This document shows positions 24,693-32,438 of a stretch of 64,000 nt of DNA, in pieces; positions within the stretch are counted from its first letter, which is position 1, and every line of letters starts with the position of its first letter. The DNA lies in contig NZ_JADIKF010000040.1 of the NCBI RefSeq assembly GCF_016904945.1, forward strand, positions 1,402,953 to 1,466,952, written 5' to 3'. The DNA comes from Dyella mobilis. Its GTDB lineage: Bacteria; Pseudomonadota; Gammaproteobacteria; Xanthomonadales; Rhodanobacteraceae. The notes beneath the pieces are model-generated. The model ran no database searches. It saw nothing but the letters and a program-made list of their open reading frames with translations, and had not been told where the DNA came from. The position numbers and the translations under genes were made by a program.

Positions 24693-25622
24693 TCAGCCGC
24701 CCTCGAAAAACGGTTGGCCAAGATAAGCAAGCATCTTCGCCTCGCGCCTTCCTCGCGTGACGGTGTCCAGCACCAGACCGGTAACCAAACTGAGGAAACC
24801 GAGCAGCATGATGCCCGTAGCCAGCACGCCTGTCGGTAGACGAGGAACCAGTCCCGTCTGCAAATAAACCTCGAGCAGAGGAATGCTCAAAGCAATGGAA
24901 AGCAGGGCAAAGAACAAACCGATTATCGAAAAAAACGTGAGTGGCCGCTCGTGCTTGAACAGCTGGACAATGAGCCAGAGAATGCGAAAGCCGTCACGGT
25001 ATGTATTCAACTTGCTGACGGATCCTTCGAGGCGACCTTTGTAAGGACCATCCAGGTGCGAGACGGGCATCTGGAGCTCGAGAGCATGAACCGTCAATTC
25101 GGTTTCGATGCCGAAACCAATGGACGTTATCGGGAACGACTTGACGAAACGCCTGGAAAACACCTTGTAGCCCGACAGCATGTCGTGAACGCGATCGCCA
25201 AAGATCCGCCTCACGGCACCGGTTAGCATCACGTTACCCAAGCGATGGCCCGCGCGATACGCCGCTTGCTCGGTATCGCGCCGAATACAATTGACCAGAT
25301 CGCTACGCTCCGTGACTGCCAATTCGAGCAGTTTTGGCGCAAGAGACGCATCGTACGTGTGATCTCCGTCGACCATGAGATAGAAATCTGCTTCGATATC
25401 GCGAAACATACGGCGCACTACCGCACCCTTTCCCTGCTGATGCTCGCTCCTCACTACAGCACCTGCTTTCTGCGCCGCGGCGACCGTATCATCCTTTGAG
25501 TTGTTGTCGTACACGTAGATAGTCGCTGCCGGCAAGGCCGATTTAAAATCGGCAACGACGCGGGCAATCGCGGCACCTTCGTTGTAGCAAGGGATGAGTA
25601 CGGCAACAGTAGGTTGCGTCAT
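24693..25622 (-). CDS. Family 2 glycosyltransferase, DPM1-like, with two C-terminal membrane segments
   Basis: A 309-residue enzyme that probably forms a polyprenyl-phosphate sugar. The GT-A domain has VLIPCYNEG (start), VYDNNSKDDT and DGDHTYD (catalytic DxD); two membrane spans follow at about 235-260 and 270-295. This matches dolichol/undecaprenyl phosphate mannosyl- or glucosyltransferases. Such lipid-linked sugars feed GT-C enzymes, and the next gene upstream in the same orientation encodes a GT-C-like membrane protein, a plausible partner. ATG 25622 begins the conserved sequence (MTQPTVAVLIPCYNE); the frame extends five codons more. Confidence 0.86.
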   Translation of the reverse strand: MTQPTVAVLIPCYNEGAAIARVVADFKSALPAATIYVYDNNSKDDTVAAAQKAGAVVRSEHQQGKGAVVRRMFRDIEADFYLMVDGDHTYDASLAPKLLELAVTERSDLVNCIRRDTEQAAYRAGHRLGNVMLTGAVRRIFGDRVHDMLSGYKVFSRRFVKSFPITSIGFGIETELTVHALELQMPVSHLDGPYKGRLEGSVSKLNTYRDGFRILWLIVQLFKHERPLTFFSIIGLFFALLSIALSIPLLEVYLQTGLVPRLPTGVLATGIMLLGFLSLVTGLVLDTVTRGRREAKMLAYLGQPFFEGG

Positions 25623-25951
25623 GGCGCAAAATTCCAAATTAAAGCCAGAACAAAGAAAAGGTGATTAGGCAGCCTTGCGACCGCTTCAAAACGCAAACTT
25701 TCAAATCTTAACTTACTTCCAATCTCGCCAGCAGGCACCCGTCGCCGACGAACAATCGATGGCCTCGCTCCAGACATCGATTACCGTTGAACACTCATAC
25801 GTTTCCGCCTGTTCCCCGAGCAACGACGCAAGCCTGCAACACCCCACGCGCCTATGCCCCCTGCCCCGCCAACCTGAAAGCCCGAAACAGGCGTGAGCAT
25901 ACCGAGCCAGTCACGGAGATTTTTTCTAATGCGCCAACTGGATTTGCCCGT
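25623..25951. other. Noncoding gap, no gene recognised
   Basis: About 330 bp between two same-strand genes. Short plus-strand open frames here have no ribosome binding site or recognisable sequence. The base composition is more A+T-rich than the housekeeping genes of the window. It should contain the promoter of the DPM1-like gene. Confidence 0.4.
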
Positions 25952-27919
25952 TCAATTGTCGCATTTTTCATATGTTACATCTGCGTGCGCCATTTTATCC
26001 GAGCTCTTTGCGTCGACGAGGTCCAAATGCATACCGCCATTAATCCAGGGGCCCGTCTGAATCTCGCCCGCCGGAGCCCCCTCCAGCATCAATTTCGATT
26101 CCTCTAAAGAACTGCCGATATAAAGTCTCATGGCGTCGCTCGACCCAGCCACATTCCACCGGATGGTCGCTTGCCCGGTCGTCGCGTGCGCCACGCAATC
26201 GTCGCTGAGCCAATCAAAATGCACTGAAACTCCGGGTCGCAGCTCCGACACATTGGCATGCAACCTATAGGAAGAACTCTGGCCTGTTGACGAGATCGGC
26301 GCGGCTCCGTAGGAAGCTTGGCAGACGAAGAAATCAGGCCCTAGCGCCGATTCTCCTGGTTTGCAACTCTGCGCATCCAATTGAACGTTAAAAGCCGCCA
26401 GACTCGGTCCAGGTGGCAAATGGGACGTATAGAACAATACATACAGCCCGCCATGATTTTTGTTCAATTCGGCCCTGACCCCTCTCCCCAAACCATATTG
26501 AAGTGGGTCCGCGCCCAACACCCCGCCTTTCTCAAAATCCCTTGGAATAGTCACGAAGCGGAGACTGCGATTATCCCTCTTCAATCCAAGCGCCAAGTAA
26601 GACATAGGCTCGTCGGCAAATATGACCAGGGAGCCATTTTCAATTGAGGGTGCGCGCACGGCCAAAAAATCGGTTCCCGTCGGGATGCGGCCCCAATCCG
26701 GGCTCACGCATGCGCACACAATCAAGATCGCCACACCCAAAGTACAAGCGGCCGGCAACCACACTTTAACGCGATCCAGCTTCTTGGCCACCGTCATCGC
26801 GGCGGCAGCTATGAACGTGCCAATCAAGCATTCAACCGCAACCAAATATCTGAGAATGGAAAACTCACACTCCCAAAGAACGTACGAGAGAAATACGAAC
26901 AAAATACTGGCGCCGACCAGCCGGCTTTTCGCACTTCCCCCGACTACGGGACGAATCCTGTCGAAAATCGCTTTCAGTGCATAGAAAACGACGAGGACAT
27001 ATCCCAGCGCATAACGCGCGTCCCGAAACGGCAATTCGGTCACCAGGGACTCTTGCAAAGTTACCCAGTAAAAAGGATAAAACAGCCACTGCATTGGAGA
27101 ACGAGGAAGAAATCTCGTATCCCGCATAGGCACATTTGTCAGCCAATCGGAATGAAATACGCCATTGAACATCGGGAAAAATGGATTTCCCGTGAGCTTG
27201 TACAACATCCAAGCCCAAGGGCCATAAGCGACAACAAAGGCAAGAAGCGCACCGCAGCCACATACAACGACGCCCCGCACGCCATCGCGTAGATTTGGCA
27301 TCAATACAAAAATCATCGCCGCTAGCGGCAATGCGTAGATCGCCGCCGTCAATTTCAAACCCACTGCAAGGCCGAGCAATGCGCCGGCTATAACCAGCCG
27401 GGTCAAATCGGGAGAGTCGCTTTCCCGATTTTTCCCTCCTCTGATTACTTGGTAAAACCCGAGCAGGACAATGGCGGCTACGGTAATGTCATTCGTGGTC
27501 GTGCCAATTTGCGACCAAGTGGCTGCCCCAGTGCCAGCCAAGAGCACGGACGCACCCAGAAAACCAGTGCGATCCCATTTTTCGTAAAAGCCAAGACGAT
27601 CGGCAAACCTGGCGCTTATCAGGTAAACGACATAGAGAAGCGCTGCGTAAGGTATACCTGCAAGCGCAACCAACAGCGCGCCATAGTTGGGAAGCAGGTA
27701 GTTCGACAAAGCGAAATAAGGCGTATCCAATACCGGGGAAAAAAATGTATGCAACCCCGACACGATGAAGTCACGATGCCACCTGCCAGAGGTAATCGCC
27801 CACGCGTTATACAGGTGGTAATTCTGCAAATCGAAATTATTATCCTGGCCCAGGCACAACGAAATGAAGCACGCAATGGCCAAAAAATAAAAAGCAAGAT
27901 TCAATCTCATCTTCATCAT
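25952..27919 (-). CDS. Polytopic membrane protein, GT-C-like, with C-terminal Cys-bracketed domain
   Basis: A 655-residue integral membrane protein with about ten or more hydrophobic segments up to roughly residue 440. The first periplasmic loop contains FDLQNYHLYNAW, resembling the Asp-containing loop of GT-C lipid-linked-sugar transferases (GT87/DUF2029-like). After a soluble periplasmic part, the last ~85 residues (DDCVAHATTGQATIRW ... TGPW ... YEKCDN) repeat the fold seen in the lipoprotein at 23156-23578. ATG 27919 has GAAGG 5 nt upstream and is preferred over an earlier in-frame start at 27985. The gene is visibly more A+T-rich than its neighbours, suggesting transfer. The sugar and acceptor are unknown. 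Confidence 0.7.
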   Translation of the reverse strand: MMKMRLNLAFYFLAIACFISLCLGQDNNFDLQNYHLYNAWAITSGRWHRDFIVSGLHTFFSPVLDTPYFALSNYLLPNYGALLVALAGIPYAALLYVVYLISARFADRLGFYEKWDRTGFLGASVLLAGTGAATWSQIGTTTNDITVAAIVLLGFYQVIRGGKNRESDSPDLTRLVIAGALLGLAVGLKLTAAIYALPLAAMIFVLMPNLRDGVRGVVVCGCGALLAFVVAYGPWAWMLYKLTGNPFFPMFNGVFHSDWLTNVPMRDTRFLPRSPMQWLFYPFYWVTLQESLVTELPFRDARYALGYVLVVFYALKAIFDRIRPVVGGSAKSRLVGASILFVFLSYVLWECEFSILRYLVAVECLIGTFIAAAAMTVAKKLDRVKVWLPAACTLGVAILIVCACVSPDWGRIPTGTDFLAVRAPSIENGSLVIFADEPMSYLALGLKRDNRSLRFVTIPRDFEKGGVLGADPLQYGLGRGVRAELNKNHGGLYVLFYTSHLPPGPSLAAFNVQLDAQSCKPGESALGPDFFVCQASYGAAPISSTGQSSSYRLHANVSELRPGVSVHFDWLSDDCVAHATTGQATIRWNVAGSSDAMRLYIGSSLEESKLMLEGAPAGEIQTGPWINGGMHLDLVDAKSSDKMAHADVTYEKCDN

Positions 27920-28459
27920 TGCGCCTTCAAAACCCCAGACAGTCGCCTCGCTGACCAGCAAGAACAAATCCCGCGAACCACCCACATACGCACAACCTCA
28001 ATCACCGTCACTACTTGCACACGCGGCGGGACCCTCGCCCCGCTTTACAAGCTCGCCTGCACGAGACGAAACATCCATCACGACTGCCCCGATTAAAGCC
28101 GGCTTCTCAGCACCCGTTTACCACGACGAAAGTCACTCCGGCGCCATGATCGTTTCTGGTCGTGAACTTCCAACAGCTGCCTCGCCCCACCGTATGCCAC
28201 GGCCTGGCGGCTGATGACGGCTCAACGCTCCCCACACGCAGTCAGCCCCTTCCTTACCTTTTAACGACCTGCTCCACCAAAGGGTTGGAGCGGCACGTTT
28301 TTCCTCAGATCGACCAGTTCGAACGAAGCCTTGTGAGCACTCGCCCCGTCATGCAAGCCTGCCCGGGCACAACGCGAAGTTTGGCACATTCTTCCCTCGT
28401 AGCGACTCCGACGGCCACGCCACATCGGCACCCGGGCTGCCGCCCGGGATTCCGGTTTG
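27920..28459. other. 540-bp gap with no recognised gene
   Basis: No open frame here has believable composition. A short inverted repeat CCCGGG-CTGCCG-CCCGGG (28432-28449) lies 10 nt past the acyltransferase stop and may end the eight-gene operon. The rest may be promoter sequence for the GT-C-like gene or worn remains of a lost gene; no family was recognised. Confidence 0.4.
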
Positions 28460-29563
28460 TCACTTAAACCGCAGCATCCTCTTCTCAAGGAACGCCCACG
28501 AGAGATAACCAAAGCTCGTCGCCAGCATGATCGCCAGCGTCACGTGAAGTGCCAGACCGGCTCGGGGCACGAAATGTGCGACCAGTTGCTGGCTCGGCCA
28601 ACCCCACAAGTAGATTCCATACGACGGATCGCCAAAACGTTCGAGCCAACGCATAACAGGCGTCAGGTAAGCAAGACTGAACACCACTCCGGCGAGCGCC
28701 AATGCAAATGTCACCGAATAAATCGCCAGGTGATGCGTGAGCACGGCCAGCAAAACCAACGCCACCGCCAGTTCGAGCCGTATCTTGATACTGGATCGAT
28801 GTATGTAGACGAGTACACCCAGAAGGAAAAAGCCACCAATACGAAACCAGTCGGGGTGCAGCGGGAAAAATTCGGGATGAAGGAGACCGGCAAAAAAAAC
28901 TGCAATGAGCACCAAGGTTCCGATCCGCGCTGACGCAAATAGCCCAAGCGCTCCCATCACACCCAGCAAGACGTACATGCGAACTTCGGCGGGCAACGTC
29001 CATTGCGAACCGTTGATCGTTGAAGTTTTCAGGCCCTCCGCGAACACGCCTGGCAAAGTCCAGGCCATATCCGAGGCCATCTTCAGGTTCGTCGTGATGT
29101 AGCTCCAGGTATCCGCCTGCCGCAAATAATCAAGCTTCGGCAGGGTGGTAAGCATCAACCCGTAAACGAGTGCCAGAACGGTGACGTTGAGAAAAAAAGC
29201 GGGAAAAACCCGCAGAAAGCGCGCCTTGGCGAACTTATAAAGGCTCTTTTGACGTATGTAGCTTCCGGTTACGAGAAAGCCGCTTATCAGGAAAAACACG
29301 TCGACGGCAATATCACCGCTGTAATGCCCCCATCCCAGGCGCACGAAGAGATCGACGTTTTCCACTGCCGGCGCGATGTGCGGAGCGTGGCCGTAGATGA
29401 CGAGCGTCGCGGCAATTATTCTCAAAATGAGGAAATTGTCCGCGCGGCGCGCGAGAGCGGCCTCGACACTGACGCCTTCCATGATCGATTTCAGCCAGGA
29501 AACGAACCTTTCAACGGGTTTCGCCTTAATACTTTCATGAAATCCCCTGTGCATCAGATTCAC
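28460..29563 (-). CDS. Membrane O-acyltransferase (acyltransferase 3 family)
   Basis: Predicted ten-span inner-membrane enzyme that O-acetylates (or otherwise acylates) a polysaccharide. The 367-residue product has the family's N-terminal block RIIAATLVIYGHAPH, in which the His is essential in OafA-like enzymes, and SGDIAVDVFFLISGFLVTGSYI. The likely start is GTG 29563, overlapping the gmhB stop by four bases (GTGA); ATG 29554 with GAGG 10 nt upstream is an alternative. It is the last gene of the eight-gene operon and most probably decorates the heptose-containing glycan made by it. Confidence 0.9.
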   Translation of the reverse strand: MNLMHRGFHESIKAKPVERFVSWLKSIMEGVSVEAALARRADNFLILRIIAATLVIYGHAPHIAPAVENVDLFVRLGWGHYSGDIAVDVFFLISGFLVTGSYIRQKSLYKFAKARFLRVFPAFFLNVTVLALVYGLMLTTLPKLDYLRQADTWSYITTNLKMASDMAWTLPGVFAEGLKTSTINGSQWTLPAEVRMYVLLGVMGALGLFASARIGTLVLIAVFFAGLLHPEFFPLHPDWFRIGGFFLLGVLVYIHRSSIKIRLELAVALVLLAVLTHHLAIYSVTFALALAGVVFSLAYLTPVMRWLERFGDPSYGIYLWGWPSQQLVAHFVPRAGLALHVTLAIMLATSFGYLSWAFLEKRMLRFK

Positions 29564-30135
29564 GCCTCATCGCCCCCATCATCGACAATTCGCGCCACAT
29601 CGGCCAATGCAGCGTCTACAAAAAACGAAGATCGTACCCCAGCGGCTTTCGCCGCTTCCAAATCGGAGGGCATATCACCCACCAGCACACTACGGCCCAG
29701 ATCCAGAAACAGGTCATCGGCCGCTGCCAAGAGCATGCCCGGCCCAGGCTTGCGGCAATTGCATTGGACTTTGAACTCGCCAACCCCGAACTCAGGGTGG
29801 TGTGGGCAGTAGTACGTTGCAGACAAATGAATGCCCCGCAATTCGAACTGCTCGTGCAACCACGACGTGTATTGACGAAATGCCTCTTCGGAATAGTATC
29901 CGCGCGCGATGCCGGCCTGGTTGGTAACGACAACCAGCGCGTAACCCGCAGACGCCGCCGTCTTGCACAGCTCGAAAATACCAGGCACCCATTCGGTTTG
30001 ATCTGCGGTATGAACGTATCCGTGGTTAACGTTGATCACGCCATCGCGATCCAAAAAAAGCGCCTTTCTCGCCTTTTGGACAACAACAGGTTCGCCGCTT
30101 CCCAGAAATACACCGGGCGTCGGTATGCCATTCAT
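29560..30135 (-). CDS. gmhB: D-glycero-D-manno-heptose 1,7-bisphosphate 7-phosphatase
   Basis: HAD-family phosphatase that removes the 7-phosphate of heptose bisphosphate. The 191-residue protein has the nucleophile motif FLDRDGVIN (D29, D31), TNQ at 71-73, K129 and the zinc-binding loop C110-H112 ... C125-C127, which are diagnostic of GmhB. Its start overlaps the hddC stop by four bases (ATGA). With hddA, gmhA and hddC it completes the GDP-D-glycero-alpha-D-manno-heptose pathway, so the alpha-anomer-preferring form is expected. Confidence 0.92.
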   Translation of the reverse strand: MNGIPTPGVFLGSGEPVVVQKARKALFLDRDGVINVNHGYVHTADQTEWVPGIFELCKTAASAGYALVVVTNQAGIARGYYSEEAFRQYTSWLHEQFELRGIHLSATYYCPHHPEFGVGEFKVQCNCRKPGPGMLLAAADDLFLDLGRSVLVGDMPSDLEAAKAAGVRSSFFVDAALADVARIVDDGGDEA

Positions 30136-30839
30136 CGCGGCACCTGGGAAAACAGCGACTGGGCACGCTCGAAATCTTCCGGAACACCTATGTCAATAAA
30201 GTCGCTCGTATCGGTATAGGCAGTTACCGATCGCTGCGCTGCTTGCGGAACGAGCACCGCCTGTTCAAAAGAAAAACTATCGACCCGGGGAAATTCATTA
30301 GTCAGACTCCTCGCGATGCGATAGACGCCGGCATTGATCCGCCCTCTGCCCTGAGCCCCTTTCTCCGAAAAACCGACCACTTGGGAGCCAACTGTTTCCA
30401 CGGCGCCGTAGCGACCGACGTCGGCGACATCGGCAAGCGCCATGCATATTGGCGAACCTTCCCGCTCGGCGCTCCGGTCGAAGTCCTCATAGTTCAAATA
30501 GAGAAAGGTGTCGCCGTTGAGGACGAAGAAAGCGTCCCCGACAAGGTGCTTGATTGCCTGCGCGAGCGCACCGCCCGTTCCCAGCGGAACGTTTTCCACC
30601 GAGTAGGCCAAGGACATGCCTTTCCAGCTGTCGCCCAGCGTCCGCTCGACCACTTCGGCCAGATAGCCGGTGGCCAGCACGACTTTGCGAATTCCCTGCT
30701 TCGCAAGCAGATCGAGCAGGTACTCGATGAACGGCCTGCCAGCCACTGGCGCCAACGGTTTCGGAACATCCTTGACGACACTCTGCAGACGCGTACCGAA
30801 GCCCCCCGCAAGGATGATGGCCTCGTCAACCCTTGGCAT
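30132..30839 (-). CDS. hddC: D-glycero-alpha-D-manno-heptose 1-phosphate guanylyltransferase
   Basis: Nucleotidyltransferase that activates heptose 1-phosphate, giving GDP-heptose. The 235-residue protein has the signature AIILAGGFGTRLQSVVKDVPKPLAPVAG at its N terminus, VLNGDTF in the middle and the HddC-type SFSEKGAQGRGRINAGVYR-like segment. The call as HddC rather than another sugar-1-phosphate transferase rests on the neighbours gmhA, hddA and gmhB. It overlaps gmhA by 14 bases and gmhB by four. Confidence 0.88.
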   Translation of the reverse strand: MPRVDEAIILAGGFGTRLQSVVKDVPKPLAPVAGRPFIEYLLDLLAKQGIRKVVLATGYLAEVVERTLGDSWKGMSLAYSVENVPLGTGGALAQAIKHLVGDAFFVLNGDTFLYLNYEDFDRSAEREGSPICMALADVADVGRYGAVETVGSQVVGFSEKGAQGRGRINAGVYRIARSLTNEFPRVDSFSFEQAVLVPQAAQRSVTAYTDTSDFIDIGVPEDFERAQSLFSQVPR

Positions 30840-31425
30840 GGCCGAACATTTCTTGCTCGATCAGTGCGCAGATCAGATGGCCCAGGGCCTCGTGACCTTC
30901 TTGAATACGAGGTGTTTCGGTAGAGGGCACGCGGAAACAAACGTCACACTTGTCGCCCATCAGTCCGCCATGCTGCCCCGTGAACCCGATGACCAGCATA
31001 TCCTTGGCACGAGCAGCCTCGATGGCGCGCAGGACGTTCTTGGAATTGCCCGAGGTCGAGATGGCGAACAGCACGTCGCCCTTTTGACCCAAGGCTTCGA
31101 CCTGGCGTGCAAACACGTAGTCGTAACCATAATCGTTGCCAATCGCGGTCAAGATGCTCGTATCGGTCGTCAGAGCGATCGCCGGCAGGCCCGGACGATC
31201 GAAGTAGAATCGACTGACGAGCTCACCCGCCCAATGCTGCGCATCGGCCGCACTGCCGCCGTTGCCGGCGAACAAAAGCTTGCATCCGGCTTTGAGCGCC
31301 GCGACCGAATGCTCGAGGGCCAAGGCGACTTGAGCCGGTAATTGGGCGTCTTTCGACATGTCGGTCAGCAACTGAATCGACTTGCCGAACTCTGCGTCCA
31401 GCATGGCTTTTACGTGATTCGCCAC
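30826..31425 (-). CDS. gmhA: Sedoheptulose 7-phosphate isomerase
   Basis: First enzyme of heptose synthesis, converting sedoheptulose 7-phosphate to D-glycero-D-manno-heptose 7-phosphate. The 199-residue SIS-domain protein has LFAGNGGSAADAQHWAGELV and AISTSGNSKNVLRA. The start is a GTG at 31425 with AAGGAG 7 nt upstream, inside the end of hddA (16-base overlap). This copy sits in the polysaccharide operon, so it probably serves the GDP-heptose branch, while a separate copy may serve LPS core. Confidence 0.92.
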   Translation of the reverse strand: MANHVKAMLDAEFGKSIQLLTDMSKDAQLPAQVALALEHSVAALKAGCKLLFAGNGGSAADAQHWAGELVSRFYFDRPGLPAIALTTDTSILTAIGNDYGYDYVFARQVEALGQKGDVLFAISTSGNSKNVLRAIEAARAKDMLVIGFTGQHGGLMGDKCDVCFRVPSTETPRIQEGHEALGHLICALIEQEMFGHAKG

Positions 31426-32438
31426 GAGGCGGCTCCTTGTTGCGTAAAGTGAAAATCAAGCAGCCGGCCACCCTGCTCGGCAAGTGCTCTGATGAGTCCA
31501 ATCCGTTTTTCAGGACTGCACACGAACATCATGAAGCCGCCGCCGCCGGCTCCCGAAACCTTGGCGGCGTGGGCGCCGTTGGCAAACGCCACTCGCTCCA
31601 CTTCTTCGATCAACGGATTGCTGATCGAGCTGGCCATGTTTTTCTTGGCTTCCCAACCGGCCTGGAGCGTCCTGGCCAGACCAGGAAGATCTCCTCGCAG
31701 CACGCACTCCTTCATTTGCACGGCCTCCTTCTTGAGACTGTGCATGGCATCAATGGAGGTTTGATTGCCGGACGTGACGTTGCGCGATTGCTGATCGATA
31801 ATATCTGCAGAAGCGCGCGACACTCCCGTGAAATAAAGTACCAGCGAAGCTTCCAGCTCCGACCACACCCAATCTTTCACGCGAAGCGGGTTTACGATGA
31901 CCCGATTTTCCGCGTAGAACTCCATGAAGTTGAAGCCGCCGAAGGTCGCGGCATACTGGTCCTGCTTGCCACCCGCCAACTTCAGATCGTTGCGCTCGAT
32001 TTCGTAAGCAAGATGCGCCACTTCGTACTCACCCAGCGGGAGAGCGTAGTACTCTGCAAAAGCCTGCACCAAGGCCACGACCATCGTCGACGACGACCCC
32101 AGGCCGGAGCCTGGCGGCGCATCTGAAAACGTCTGCACTTTCAGAGGCTGCGACTCGCCGGAAAGAAAATCGCGGCATATGCGCGCATGCACGCCTTTCA
32201 GCAGTTGCAGCGGGCCGCCCTGGGAGGGAATGGCTCCGCAATCGTGAACTTCGGAAACACCAACGTCCAACGCCTCAAATTCGCATCGACCGGAGTCGGA
32301 CGGCGACAAAATCGCATAAGCGTATTTGTCGATGGTCACGTTCATCACGCTCCCACCGTACACGTCGCAATAGGGCGACACGTCCGTGCCACCTCCCGCC
32401 AGCCCCAGACGCAGCGGCGCCCGCGAACGAACGATCAT
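31410..32438 (-). CDS. hddA: D-glycero-alpha-D-manno-heptose 7-phosphate kinase
   Basis: GHMP-family kinase that phosphorylates heptose 7-phosphate at C1. The 342-residue protein begins MIVRSRAPLRLGLAGGGTDVSPY, has the ATP loop PPGSGLGSSSTMVVAL, and VSGAGGGGFMMFVC near the C terminus. ATG 32438 (GAGG 7 nt upstream) overlaps the stop of the giant transferase gene by four bases; the open frame extends further upstream but without homology. It commits the pathway to the alpha (GDP) branch rather than the beta (ADP) branch used for LPS core. Confidence 0.92.
   Translation of the reverse strand: MIVRSRAPLRLGLAGGGTDVSPYCDVYGGSVMNVTIDKYAYAILSPSDSGRCEFEALDVGVSEVHDCGAIPSQGGPLQLLKGVHARICRDFLSGESQPLKVQTFSDAPPGSGLGSSSTMVVALVQAFAEYYALPLGEYEVAHLAYEIERNDLKLAGGKQDQYAATFGGFNFMEFYAENRVIVNPLRVKDWVWSELEASLVLYFTGVSRASADIIDQQSRNVTSGNQTSIDAMHSLKKEAVQMKECVLRGDLPGLARTLQAGWEAKKNMASSISNPLIEEVERVAFANGAHAAKVSGAGGGGFMMFVCSPEKRIGLIRALAEQGGRLLDFHFTQQGAASWRIT

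Noticed and set aside
27920..28459. Short open frames in the 540-bp gap
   Set aside because: None has a ribosome binding site, plausible composition or recognisable sequence.
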